Shown here piece by piece: positions 23,734-32,410 of a stretch of 61,839 nt of DNA. The notes below the pieces were generated by a model. That model saw only the letters and a program-made list of their open reading frames with translations, searched no databases and was not told the DNA's origin. Every line of letters starts with the position of its first letter. The first letter of the stretch is position 1. This DNA is from Oscillospiraceae bacterium (GTDB lineage Bacteria > Bacillota > Clostridia > Oscillospirales > Acutalibacteraceae), in the NCBI GenBank assembly GCA_902802375.1, contig CADCLS010000008.1:1-61839 (forward strand), given 5' to 3'. A program made the position numbers and the translations under genes.

Positions 23734-24683
23734 AGCCTTATTTTTACTCCGCTTTCATTCATTTTCTTAAAGGTGATTGCATTTTCGGGTATCTCTGCAC
23801 CTCGGCGGACCAGAAGCTCTAAGCATTCTTTATCAGCCTTCTTTTTATCATCGGTATAATTTGCCTTATATTCCCTTATTTCATCTATAAAACCGCAGTC
23901 TTCAGCATAGCGCCAGAACTCTTTTTCATACTGAATACCGTCATAACACCACGGCTTTTCAAAGAGATTATAGTGTATTATAATCGGGTTTTCACATTCA
24001 GGTCTGTTATTATTAGGCATAGTATCAAATCTCTTATCGAGATAAAGGATTTTGCCGTTTAATATCGCGTTTATATAATCCTGGTCCGGCGCAATAGAAT
24101 CGAAATGATATGTATTTAAGAGCTTTAAGAAGTGCTCTTCAAATTTTTCTTCTCTCAGCTTCTTAAGGTTCATAAGAAGCACGCCGGAATTTATATATTC
24201 GTGCGCTTTTACTCCTACTGCGTTCTCGGTATAAGATACCAGCGGCGGTACATCGGCGATAGACAAATCGTTGCATGCACCAATATAATTATCGCCTAAA
24301 TCAATATCGAAAAGCTTGGCTATATCATCGGCTAAAACTACATCGCTATCAATATAAATCGCTTTATCGTACTGTGGGAACATAGCCGGAATAAAAAGGC
24401 GAAAATAAATCGTAAGAGTGAAATAATCACAACGCAGGCGGTTGCTCATTCTATCGTCAAGCGCGTCAAAATTATTTTTCATCGGTATAACATCAATTTT
24501 GAAGTTGTCGGTGCCAAGCGACTCTATTCTTTTGCGGTTTTCGTCGGTCACACCCTCGTGCAAAACTATTGCGTGATAACAGCGGTCTTTATTTGAATTT
24601 TTAACCGCGGAATTCAGCGCCACCGCCAAAAAAGGCGCATAGCTATTATCAATAGTGAAAAAAATCGGTATTTCCTTATTCAT
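23730..24683 (-). CDS. Family 8 glycosyltransferase
   Basis: A GT8 retaining glycosyltransferase of 317 aa (ATG at 24683 with GGGGAG ahead, rather than the longer frame from 24710). Visible are IPIFFTIDNSYAPFLAVALN, the metal-binding DxD in KAIYIDSDVVL, YINSGVLLMNLKKLRE and the C-terminal HYNLFEKPW. GT8 enzymes transfer glucose or galactose from UDP-sugars. The gene overlaps the preceding GT8 gene by 8 bp and the next gene by 4 bp. Confidence 0.88.
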   Translation of the reverse strand: MNKEIPIFFTIDNSYAPFLAVALNSAVKNSNKDRCYHAIVLHEGVTDENRKRIESLGTDNFKIDVIPMKNNFDALDDRMSNRLRCDYFTLTIYFRLFIPAMFPQYDKAIYIDSDVVLADDIAKLFDIDLGDNYIGACNDLSIADVPPLVSYTENAVGVKAHEYINSGVLLMNLKKLREEKFEEHFLKLLNTYHFDSIAPDQDYINAILNGKILYLDKRFDTMPNNNRPECENPIIIHYNLFEKPWCYDGIQYEKEFWRYAEDCGFIDEIREYKANYTDDKKKADKECLELLVRRGAEIPENAITFKKMNESGVKIRL

Positions 24684-25470
24684 AAAAATTCTCCCCATAT
24701 AAATAATCAAACTCGGTTATACCAAGTATTTTATGTGTTCTTTCTTCATCCCAAGGCTTTACGGTCACAGCGTGAAAGTAGGGTAAAAATTTGAAAAATG
24801 TTGTAAAGTGCTTAAAGACCGTATCCTCTTTAATCTTCCACTGCTCGTTATAACGCCTATGTAACTTCCGCTTTAAGGCAAGCTTATTCAGTGCGCTTTG
24901 GTCGGGCATAAACATCTTTTTCTCACGGCACATAATTCGGCATTTCTCAAAAAGTCCGCTTGAGCGTATTTTTTTCATATTCATAAGAAGCACACCGGAA
25001 TTTAAGTAATCGTGTCTAAAGATATTCCCGAAAAACCACTTCCCGTACCTATCCGGCACGCCGGCTATTTCCACATCTGATATATCTATATCATAAAATG
25101 ACTTGAAGCTTTTTCGGCACAAAACATCAGTATCAAGATAGAGTATCTTATCGGGTATTTCCTTAACCTTATCGGCAAAAAGCCTCAGCATACAAGCAGG
25201 GGTAAATCTGGTTGACATATTAGCTTCAGGCAGATAGGAAGAAAAAAGCTCACTTATATCAAAAAGTTTTACCGTGTTTTCGCCGTTTTCTTTTTTTGCG
25301 GCACGAACAAAGTTATCGCACATTGCTTTAGATATGCCTTCCATTTGCCCTTTTATATTTGCGGTTAAAACAAAAAAGTTTATTGTTTCTTTTTCGTTTC
25401 TGCATATCGCCGTTATGCAAAACAATATACCGCGGCATGCGTTTTTATCTCCGCAAAACATAATGTTCAA
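24676..25470 (-). CDS. Family 8 glycosyltransferase, divergent
   Basis: The TTG at 25468-25470 is chosen: GGGGTG lies 6 bp upstream, and the protein then begins NIMFCGDKNACRGI as GT8 enzymes do. About 264 aa. It has DxD in KILYLDTDVLCRK, LNSGVLLMNMKKIR and the C-terminal FHAVTVKPW. It is only distantly similar to the next gene, so the two probably add different sugars. It opens the four-gene glycosyltransferase/acyltransferase operon. No strong promoter is evident, and a terminator of the gene upstream lies at 25538-25562. Confidence 0.8.
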   Translation of the reverse strand: MNIMFCGDKNACRGILFCITAICRNEKETINFFVLTANIKGQMEGISKAMCDNFVRAAKKENGENTVKLFDISELFSSYLPEANMSTRFTPACMLRLFADKVKEIPDKILYLDTDVLCRKSFKSFYDIDISDVEIAGVPDRYGKWFFGNIFRHDYLNSGVLLMNMKKIRSSGLFEKCRIMCREKKMFMPDQSALNKLALKRKLHRRYNEQWKIKEDTVFKHFTTFFKFLPYFHAVTVKPWDEERTHKILGITEFDYLYGENFYE

Positions 25471-25537
25471 GTCATTCACCCCACTTAAAAAGATTATATA
25501 TTCTTTCTTTCCTTTAATCAAACCCCCTAAAAAGAGA

Positions 25538-25562
25538 ACAACTCTCCGTTTCGGAGAGTTGT
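25538..25562. terminator. Terminator after the DUF4340 gene
   Basis: ACAACTCTCCG (25538-25548) and CGGAGAGTTGT (25552-25562) form a perfect 11-bp stem with a 3-nt loop. On the minus strand it is followed by TCTCTTTTT, and on the plus strand by CATTTTTT. Confidence 0.85.
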
Positions 25563-25584
25563 CATTTTTTGCGATTATTAAGCT

Positions 25585-27096
25585 TTATCTATCGCCTACA
25601 TCCTTGTTTTCAGATACTGTTTTCAAGTCGCTCAAAAGCTTGTTATAAGACGAGGCGGTGATTTTACCGATAGGCGTGCCGTCGAGCACGCAGTAGTATT
25701 CAGTAGCACTTGCTTTATAAAAACCGAGGGTTTCGGTTTTACTTGAGTTGTCGGTAATTTCCACCGTCATATCTGGGTTTGTAAGCTTGCCGGATGAGAA
25801 ATCAACAAGCGTCAGCGATACAAAATGCATATAAAAATTCTGGAAATACTGTGATTTGATTTTTTTATCACCGTAAATAACGGTATATTTTTCGTCCGCA
25901 TCCTCGCCGTTTTCGGAAATATCGAACGAGTAAACCTTGCCGTCAGTCTTAAATGTCATATTTTTAAGCTCGGATATATTCCTGATATAAATCAGTTTAT
26001 TATATAAATCATCTTCATTTATTGATAAAAACTCAGCCGACGACGGCGATATTTTTTTAATAGTGTCCATACCGTCTCCAAACAGAGCATAAGAGCCGTC
26101 ACTCTGAAGAGCAAACTTATATGTGAAGGTCTGTTTGCCGAGCATGAGCGATAGTATAATATCAGGGTTGTTGAGACCGAAAGCATTAAGAGAGGCGGCG
26201 TCAGTATCCAAAGAGTACACGCCCGAAACCGATATGCCCGAAGTAAACGGTGCAATAAGAGTACCTATCTTCTCAGAATCGCCATATCTTTTTATAGGTG
26301 AAGTAACCTTATAAGTAAAACCTATCGACTTTTCACCCTCGCCCAGTGTGTGTATTTCTATGGGGCGCATAAATTTACTGCCCGATACAGTAAGCTTATC
26401 AAACGAGGTAAGCTGACCGTTTTCGAAATAACTGCTCAGTTCGGTTTTATCGCTGAGAGGAGCCACCGCATCGGTATTCGCAAGGTCTAAAGCGGTAAAT
26501 TCAAAACTATCCAACATATCGAGGGATACAAGATATATTTTTTCATCGACCGAACAATATAGATATATACCCGAATTATCAGGCGACACAGAGCCTAAGG
26601 ATATATAAAAATTACCGAGCTCTTTTGAAGATATATCGACTTTAGCCTGAGGCGCGTTTAGTCCGCAATCCTCGAAGCTCTTTTTGGTAATTTCCATAAT
26701 AGCCTCGATTTTTGCTGCAGATGATATTATATCCCCGGTCTTGTAAATTGAGATTTTTTCCTCAGCTAAATCCTTGACATACCACTTTGTATCTGTATCA
26801 TCTGTCTTCGGATAGAAAGTGAACACGCCGTTTTTATTCTCTACCGCGACAGAATCAAACTTACTCTTATCAAAATCTATAACGGAAATCTTTTTAGCTT
26901 CAGAAGAAGCATTCTCTTCTTTCTTCGGTATAAGCTTAATTACCGCAACAGTACCGCCTACAAGTACACAAACCGCGAGGAACGCCGCTACCGCCGTGAT
27001 TATCCTACTCTTTTTAGGAGATTTAAGCTTTCCGTCATTGTGCGCTTCAGGAGCCGAAAAAACGGTACTTTGGTCATTTTCGGGGAAATTATCCAT
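25585..27096 (-). CDS. DUF4340-type membrane-anchored protein of an ABC system
   Basis: The 503-aa protein has an N-terminal cytosolic tail, one membrane helix (IITAVAAFLAVCVLVGGTVA, about 33-52) and a large extracellular part. The repeated pattern KWYVKDLAEEKISIYKTGDI / LGNFYISLGSVSPDNSGIYL looks like the DUF4340 domain, which usually accompanies GldG-like ABC proteins. It is coupled to that gene by a TGATG stop-start overlap. No catalytic residues are recognised. It is likely an extracellular partner of the ABC complex. Confidence 0.72.
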   Translation of the reverse strand: MDNFPENDQSTVFSAPEAHNDGKLKSPKKSRIITAVAAFLAVCVLVGGTVAVIKLIPKKEENASSEAKKISVIDFDKSKFDSVAVENKNGVFTFYPKTDDTDTKWYVKDLAEEKISIYKTGDIISSAAKIEAIMEITKKSFEDCGLNAPQAKVDISSKELGNFYISLGSVSPDNSGIYLYCSVDEKIYLVSLDMLDSFEFTALDLANTDAVAPLSDKTELSSYFENGQLTSFDKLTVSGSKFMRPIEIHTLGEGEKSIGFTYKVTSPIKRYGDSEKIGTLIAPFTSGISVSGVYSLDTDAASLNAFGLNNPDIILSLMLGKQTFTYKFALQSDGSYALFGDGMDTIKKISPSSAEFLSINEDDLYNKLIYIRNISELKNMTFKTDGKVYSFDISENGEDADEKYTVIYGDKKIKSQYFQNFYMHFVSLTLVDFSSGKLTNPDMTVEITDNSSKTETLGFYKASATEYYCVLDGTPIGKITASSYNKLLSDLKTVSENKDVGDR

Positions 27097-28676
27097 CAGG
27101 CGTTTTTCCTCCTTACGAACACAAGTATACCTATTGCTATCATTATAATCGGCACAAGTCCTACAAAAATAATTCGTATAGTGCGTATGCCCGACTCTGT
27201 AACCGACTCGGAATACGACTCGTCCGTTATGGTTTTTGAAATAAAGCTTATGCCGCTGTCGTCAGCGTGAGCTGCGCGCTCGGTGCAGGCGAGAACAAGA
27301 TTTTTATTTGAAACTCTTGAATTTTCCGCCCACTCGGACTGTATATATTCTATACTGCCGAAAGCGTAAACATAGCTTTCTATCTTTTCGTTATCGGAAT
27401 TGTAATTCTCTTTCTTAGCCTCGATTAAAGACTGATACTGTTTTTTGTCCGAATCTGTATAATCGCTATAGTCTGCTTTAGAGCCTACCGGCGCTATTAC
27501 CGTGGAACCAAGCGTATTCATAACCGCATTGGCTTTTATAAGATTATCGGCAGGCGTACCGAGTGTAAGCGGAACATTATAACCCGTAAGGCAGAAAGAT
27601 ATATCTTTAAGAATTGAATTATCAAAGTCCTCATTTTCGTCCTCGGCAGGGTACATACCCATTGTCATCGGGTCATCACCGATTGTATTATTCGGGTTGG
27701 TTTCAAAGAGCAGTCCGCTCTTGACTTCTATTCCCCACTGAGATAACAGCGACTCTAAATTCGGAAGTGACGGGCAGGTTGAATCGGCAAAATACAAAAG
27801 GCCTTTTGAAAGATTTCCGCCGTTATCCAAAAAAGCAGAAATCGCGTTAAGCTCGCTATCGAGGAAATCGCCCGTCGGCGCCATTATAACTACCGCGTCA
27901 TACTCATTGTCTATGCTTGTTATAACCTTATCAGTCAGCACATCAACCTCAATATTATTGTCCTTTAAGAGCTTTACATAAGAGGACGAATAATCGTCTG
28001 CGGAATGCCCTGTGTAAATCACGACCTTTGAAGTTTTACTGCTTGTGCAGTAGGCAATAGCGCCTGTAAGCGCTGTTTCTATATTATTGCCCGATATTGT
28101 GCTTGTACTATAACCGTAAGAGGCATAGGTATCGTCGGTCTGCAGATTATAAATATCCGTAAATCCGAGCTTCTTGTACCTCTCGTTTTCGCCTTTATTC
28201 GAACTTACGATAATATCTCCATAGCTGATGCCGGAATTTGGATATTTCTGCGCTACCGCAGTGAATTCCGAGCTTTGAGGGTCAACAAAGCTTATCTTGA
28301 TTTTTTTGTTGTAGCTTTTGTATTTGTTTATAATACTTACTGTCTGCTCAAAATAACTGTCTGCCCCGCTTATGCCGTAATAATTGCCGGCATAAGACGC
28401 CATATATGAGGGGTAGGTTTCCTCGTCGGCGCAGACGGTGACATTCACCTCGTCTTTTACGCCCTCAATAAACTCAATGTTTTCTTTGCTCATAGAGTTG
28501 ATTTTTTCCGGAGACATATCAAATTCCAAATGGAATCTGTCACCAAGTACCGATACAAGCCAGTTAAGGAGAATCAGCGCAGCTAAAACAAGAGCTATTA
28601 TTACTACCGAATAACTGCCTTTTTTAAGAGCAAACTGGCTGCGGAGTTTTTTTGTGTTCTTTTCTTTGTTTTTCAT
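27096..28676 (-). CDS. GldG-like ABC auxiliary membrane protein
   Basis: The ATG at 28676 with AGGAGGCGGAAGG ahead is preferred to the longer frame from 28700; 526 aa. There is a membrane helix near each end, VVIIALVLAALILLNWLVSV near the start and FVGLVPIIMIAIGILVFVRR at the end. Between them lies a large extracellular domain (EFDMSPEKINSMSKENIEFI onward; KVVIYTGHSADDYSSSYVKL) of the kind found in GldG/intraflagellar-transport-like ABC_transp_aux proteins. It may present or shape a substrate outside the cell. Gliding itself is not expected in this organism. Confidence 0.72.
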   Translation of the reverse strand: MKNKEKNTKKLRSQFALKKGSYSVVIIALVLAALILLNWLVSVLGDRFHLEFDMSPEKINSMSKENIEFIEGVKDEVNVTVCADEETYPSYMASYAGNYYGISGADSYFEQTVSIINKYKSYNKKIKISFVDPQSSEFTAVAQKYPNSGISYGDIIVSSNKGENERYKKLGFTDIYNLQTDDTYASYGYSTSTISGNNIETALTGAIAYCTSSKTSKVVIYTGHSADDYSSSYVKLLKDNNIEVDVLTDKVITSIDNEYDAVVIMAPTGDFLDSELNAISAFLDNGGNLSKGLLYFADSTCPSLPNLESLLSQWGIEVKSGLLFETNPNNTIGDDPMTMGMYPAEDENEDFDNSILKDISFCLTGYNVPLTLGTPADNLIKANAVMNTLGSTVIAPVGSKADYSDYTDSDKKQYQSLIEAKKENYNSDNEKIESYVYAFGSIEYIQSEWAENSRVSNKNLVLACTERAAHADDSGISFISKTITDESYSESVTESGIRTIRIIFVGLVPIIMIAIGILVFVRRKNA

Positions 28677-28690
28677 AACCTTCCGCCTCC

Positions 28691-29392
28691 TTATGCCCAT
28701 CTGCGCTTTTCAAGCGAACGAACGCACAAAAACAGGAATGCTGCCGTTATGCTTAAAAAATACACTACATCGGGAATTGAAAAAACATTGTTGCCGAAGC
28801 TATCCACAGCAGAAATAAAGGCGGCTTTTTTAATTATGTTTGAAATCCACGAAATATTTATCATAGATGAAAAGCTTGACATATAAAGCACTAAGATATT
28901 AACAACCAAAGTTAGTATTGCCGAAATCACCGGGCTTTCAGTAAGGGATGATATCAGCATACCGATAGATATAAGAGCCGCGCCTAAAAGTATCATACCG
29001 AAAAGCGCATAAATAAAGCTTAAAACATTAACAGATACATAACTTGCAACTATTATTTCAAAAATCACACTAGGTGCAAAGCCTATGATGTAAACCAAAA
29101 GTGCTGCAAAGAATTTTCCGAGCACTATGCCGGTTAATGATACCGGCGAAGTAAGCAGAACCTGGTCAACCTTTTGGCGCCTGTCCTCACTCATAAGGCG
29201 CATTGTGATAATCGGCACGGTAAATGTTACTACAACAGACATTGCAAGAAGCAAACTCGAAATATCAGGTGAGCCGTAGCTGTAAATAAGAGAAAAATAT
29301 ATGCCTAAAAAAAGATAATATGCCGCAAGCACGATATAGCCTATCGGCGTTCTGAAATACCCTTTGAACTCACGCTTGAAAATCGCTGTCAT
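28691..29392 (-). CDS. ABC-2 permease (GldF-like)
   Basis: A 233-aa permease with about six membrane helices. It starts MTAIFKREFKGYFRTPIGYI, the typical start of the GldF/NosY-type ABC-2 family, and contains MRLMSEDRRQKVDQVLLTSP, the coupling-helix segment. Its start overlaps the ATPase gene by 23 bp. With the ATPase, GldG-like and DUF4340 proteins it forms one transport unit of unknown substrate. Confidence 0.85.
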   Translation of the reverse strand: MTAIFKREFKGYFRTPIGYIVLAAYYLFLGIYFSLIYSYGSPDISSLLLAMSVVVTFTVPIITMRLMSEDRRQKVDQVLLTSPVSLTGIVLGKFFAALLVYIIGFAPSVIFEIIVASYVSVNVLSFIYALFGMILLGAALISIGMLISSLTESPVISAILTLVVNILVLYMSSFSSMINISWISNIIKKAAFISAVDSFGNNVFSIPDVVYFLSITAAFLFLCVRSLEKRRWA

Positions 29393-30398
29393 AATTATCT
29401 TCCTCGCTTTCTTTATTTTCTTCTGTTAAATCATCGGTGCCGAGAAGCCTTCTTGCCTCGTCGTTATCGGCGGCTTCTGTAAGACGCAAGAAAATCTGCT
29501 CAAGAGACACGGCATTTGATGAGAATGATAAAAGCGTTTTTCCGCTTTCTTTAATCTTACTGAATACAGCCGCGCGCACATCGGTATTTTCTTTTGGGAT
29601 TATGTTGAATTCATAAGCTTTGTCTTCCGCTTTGCCGAGAGAGGTGACGCTCATCACGCCTTCAACCGAGGAGAGAGCTTTTATCATATCCTTTTCGTCG
29701 CAGATAATTCTCGCATTAAGCGAATTATCATAAGAAAGCTTTTGCGCTAAATTCTCCGGCGTATCGTCCGCAATCATCTGTCCTTTATTGATAATTATTA
29801 CCCTTTTGCAGACAGCTTGTATCTCCGAAAGAATATGAGACGAAAGGATTATCGTATGATTTCTGCCGAGCTTACTGATAAGCTCTCTTATCTCGATTAT
29901 CTGCTTCGGGTCGAGACCAACTGTCGGCTCGTCCAGAATCAAAACATCAGGGTTTCCCACAAGAGCACCTGCAAAACCTACACGCTGGCGATAACCCTTT
30001 GATAGATTTTTAATAAGGCGGTTTTCGACATTATCGATTTTCACAAGCTTCATTATCTCGCTTATGTGCGCCGCTTTCGGGAATTTCACCTTCTTCAAAT
30101 CGTATATAAAGTAAAGATACTCTTTCACCTTCATATCCATATAAAGCGGCGGTATTTCGGGAAGATAGCCGATTCTCCTCTTTGCCGCTTCCGGGTTATC
30201 TATTATATCTATCCCGTCTACCGTAACGCTCCCCTTTGTAAAGGAGAGATACCCTGTAATTATATTCATTATAGTGGATTTACCGGCGCCGTTAGGCCCT
30301 AAAAAACCTACTATTTCTCCCTTCTCGATTGAAAAACTTACATCGTCTACCGCAAGAAAACTGCCGTACTTTTTACTGAGATTCTTAACTTCAATCAT
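29370..30398 (-). CDS. ABC transporter ATPase (GldA-like)
   Basis: A 342-aa ATPase: Walker A GPNGAGKST (about 34-42), signature LSKGYRQRVGFA, Walker B VLILDEPTVGLD and the H-switch LSSHILSE. After the nucleotide domain there is a C-terminal extension of about 110 residues ending in an acidic tail (TEENKESEEDNYDSDF). The start has AGGGAGG. It is the first gene of the four-gene operon and divergent from the LCP-like gene, with an 18-bp inverted repeat between them. Confidence 0.9.
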   Translation of the reverse strand: MIEVKNLSKKYGSFLAVDDVSFSIEKGEIVGFLGPNGAGKSTIMNIITGYLSFTKGSVTVDGIDIIDNPEAAKRRIGYLPEIPPLYMDMKVKEYLYFIYDLKKVKFPKAAHISEIMKLVKIDNVENRLIKNLSKGYRQRVGFAGALVGNPDVLILDEPTVGLDPKQIIEIRELISKLGRNHTIILSSHILSEIQAVCKRVIIINKGQMIADDTPENLAQKLSYDNSLNARIICDEKDMIKALSSVEGVMSVTSLGKAEDKAYEFNIIPKENTDVRAAVFSKIKESGKTLLSFSSNAVSLEQIFLRLTEAADNDEARRLLGTDDLTEENKESEEDNYDSDFQA

Positions 30399-30426
30399 CT
30401 GTTTTCCTCCCTTTCTTCCGCTTCAC

Positions 30427-30489
30427 ATTATATCAAACACAAAATATTATTTTGTAAACTTAATGTAAAACTTTACAAAATAATATTTT
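30427..30489. promoter_or_regulatory. Divergent control region with perfect 18-bp inverted repeat
   Basis: AAAATATTATTTTGTAAA (30441-30458) and its exact reverse complement (30472-30489) are separated by 13 bp, between the divergent ABC operon and the LCP-like gene. An extended -10 for the ABC operon (TGATATAAT, minus strand, TATAAT at 30433-30428) lies beside the left arm. The repeat could be an operator or a cruciform-forming element. There is no U-tract typical of a terminator on either side. Confidence 0.55.
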
Positions 30490-30533
30490 AATACATTTGT
30501 GTGCTTTTGTAAATAATATATGCGGTGAAATTT

Positions 30534-31148
30534 ATGAAAAAATATATAAAAACTGCAATCATAATCTTTTTATGCGGAGCTGTGTTCTTTGTGTCGGCTT
30601 TTCTCTATCTCAATTTCAGCCTTAAAGAAAGTAAAATCAAAACCGATAACACAGAGAAAAACATACCATATTTTGATTATCCCCAAAACTGTGGGATTTT
30701 GCTCTGCCTTCCCGACGAAAAAAAAGTGATGTTTTATCTTGATTTTGAGCAGGAAATATCGTATATTATTAATATAGATAATTATTATGATAATCTGGAT
30801 AGTTATGTCGGCTACCCGATAGACTATAAAATCAGTGCCGATTATTACACCCTTTCGCTTGTTTTTGACCGCGTTGGCGGTATTGATATGGAAATAGATG
30901 AAAATGTTTTGAGATACACCGGTATTCAGGTTTGCGATATGCTCGCTTTGAACGATTCGTCGGAATTTCGCTTAAAAGTAATTTCAGCTTTTTGCGAAAG
31001 ACTTGCTAAACGCGGATTTTCAGCCGAAGACTTCAAATATCTTATAAGCCGGTGTGATACCGACCTTAAAATGCCGATATGTCTATACTGGCAGGATTAT
31101 GTTAAGAGTATGTTTGAAAATACCGTTTTTGTAAATTGGGAGACTTGA
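30534..31148 (+). CDS. Membrane-anchored LCP-like (LytR-CpsA-Psr-like) small protein
   Basis: About 204 aa (ATG at 30534 with CGGTG ahead; in-frame GTG at 30525 possible). There is an N-terminal membrane helix (TAIIIFLCGAVFFVSAFLYL) and then an extracellular domain. The stretch LVFDRVGGIDMEIDENVLRY, followed by TGIQVCDMLAL, resembles the core of LCP ligases (VDALGGV-V-IP, then LNG-QALAY). The conserved arginines of true LCP enzymes are not evident and the protein is short, so an active wall-polymer ligase is doubtful. The next gene starts 1 bp after its stop, so both are surely co-expressed. Confidence 0.45.
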   Translation: MKKYIKTAIIIFLCGAVFFVSAFLYLNFSLKESKIKTDNTEKNIPYFDYPQNCGILLCLPDEKKVMFYLDFEQEISYIINIDNYYDNLDSYVGYPIDYKISADYYTLSLVFDRVGGIDMEIDENVLRYTGIQVCDMLALNDSSEFRLKVISAFCERLAKRGFSAEDFKYLISRCDTDLKMPICLYWQDYVKSMFENTVFVNWET

Positions 31149-31149
31149 T

Positions 31150-32388
31150 ATGAAGCGATTTACCGCAGTATTTTTGGTAGTATTGTTTTTGTTCCTATCA
31201 GGATGTAAAAACAGTGCGTCGGAGTATCTCTCGGATATTTGCGGTTATTTTGAAAATTTGGTTTATTCGCTAACAGGAACCGAAGAAATAGATAAAAGCG
31301 AGATTGTAGTAATAGACCCTAAGGATATTACAAACGATTATCGGCAGTTATCTGCATATAACCGACTGACTAAAAATCAAAAACATCTTTACAACATAAT
31401 GCAAAGTGCTGTTACTGATATGCAGTTAAAGCTCATAAATGTAACGAAGTATTCTTCGGAAAATTTATTTTCAGATGTAACCGTAGCCCAAAAGGCGCTG
31501 ATTTCTGACCGACCGGATATTTTCTGGATGCCGAAAGCGGTATCAGTAGTAACTCCGGGAGCCAAGGGTGAGCGATATATCTGTTTCAGGGATTACGACA
31601 AAAAAACAGACCAAATAGGTTATTACGGTATAACAAAAAAGCAAAAGCAAAAAATGCTATCTGAAATTGATGAGGTAACAAACGAAATTTCAGCAGAATT
31701 AAACCGGATTGAGTCTGCTTTTGATAAAGAGCTTTATATCCACGATTACCTTTGCAAAAATATAATTTATGATGATGACTCGGCAGATAATCTCGAACAC
31801 GCCGACAATGACTCGCTCACAATATACGGGGCGTTAGTAAAAGGTAAAGCAATTTGCGAGGGATACTCAAAGGCTATGCAGTATCTGTGCTTAAAATCAG
31901 GGCTTAACTGCACAGTGGTATACGGCGAGGCTGACGGCTCACCTCATATGTGGAACGCAATAGATTTTGGCGGAGAGCAATACTATCTCGATGTAACCTT
32001 TGATGACGGCTCAGATGATTTTACAGTTCATAACTATTTCAACATAACTAAGAAACAGGCTGAAAAAGAACATAAATTTTATGATGAATTCTCTGTTCAT
32101 AAGTCTTATTCAGAAAGCGACAACTTCACATTTTTTTGCGACGACTGCGAAAACACAACCTTTAATTATTATGAGAATAAAAAAGCCTATATCGAGAAGG
32201 ATTGCGCTAAAGCGGTAAAAGCGGTATTATCTGCGGCTCAAAGCGGAGAAACAAAAGTCGAGCTTCAAAACAGAACTTCTATGTCGCCTGACGACACGGT
32301 GGATTTGTTGGCTTTGAAGCTTTTGGGAAGAAAAATTATTAAAAAATATTATAGCTATGAGAGCAATGTAATTATCGTGACTTGGTAA
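31150..32388 (+). CDS. Transglutaminase-fold lipoprotein
   Basis: A 412-aa protein with a lipoprotein signal (VVLFLFLSGC, Cys19 as lipid site). Its papain-like transglutaminase core has the triad Cys236 in AICEGYSKAM, His in SPHMWNAI and Asp in YYLDVTFDD. A preceding helical region includes YNRLTKNQKHLYNIMQSAV. Bacterial proteins of this fold act as proteases, peptidases or cross-linkers at the cell surface. The same core occurs in the next gene (C-V-CEGYS-AMQ, PHMWN, YYLD-TFDD, HNYFNIT), so the pair is paralogous. A TTG-started dockerin protein follows after 22 bp. Confidence 0.85.
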   Translation: MKRFTAVFLVVLFLFLSGCKNSASEYLSDICGYFENLVYSLTGTEEIDKSEIVVIDPKDITNDYRQLSAYNRLTKNQKHLYNIMQSAVTDMQLKLINVTKYSSENLFSDVTVAQKALISDRPDIFWMPKAVSVVTPGAKGERYICFRDYDKKTDQIGYYGITKKQKQKMLSEIDEVTNEISAELNRIESAFDKELYIHDYLCKNIIYDDDSADNLEHADNDSLTIYGALVKGKAICEGYSKAMQYLCLKSGLNCTVVYGEADGSPHMWNAIDFGGEQYYLDVTFDDGSDDFTVHNYFNITKKQAEKEHKFYDEFSVHKSYSESDNFTFFCDDCENTTFNYYENKKAYIEKDCAKAVKAVLSAAQSGETKVELQNRTSMSPDDTVDLLALKLLGRKIIKKYYSYESNVIIVTW

Positions 32389-32410
32389 TTATAAAAAAGG
32401 GGGGATTATT

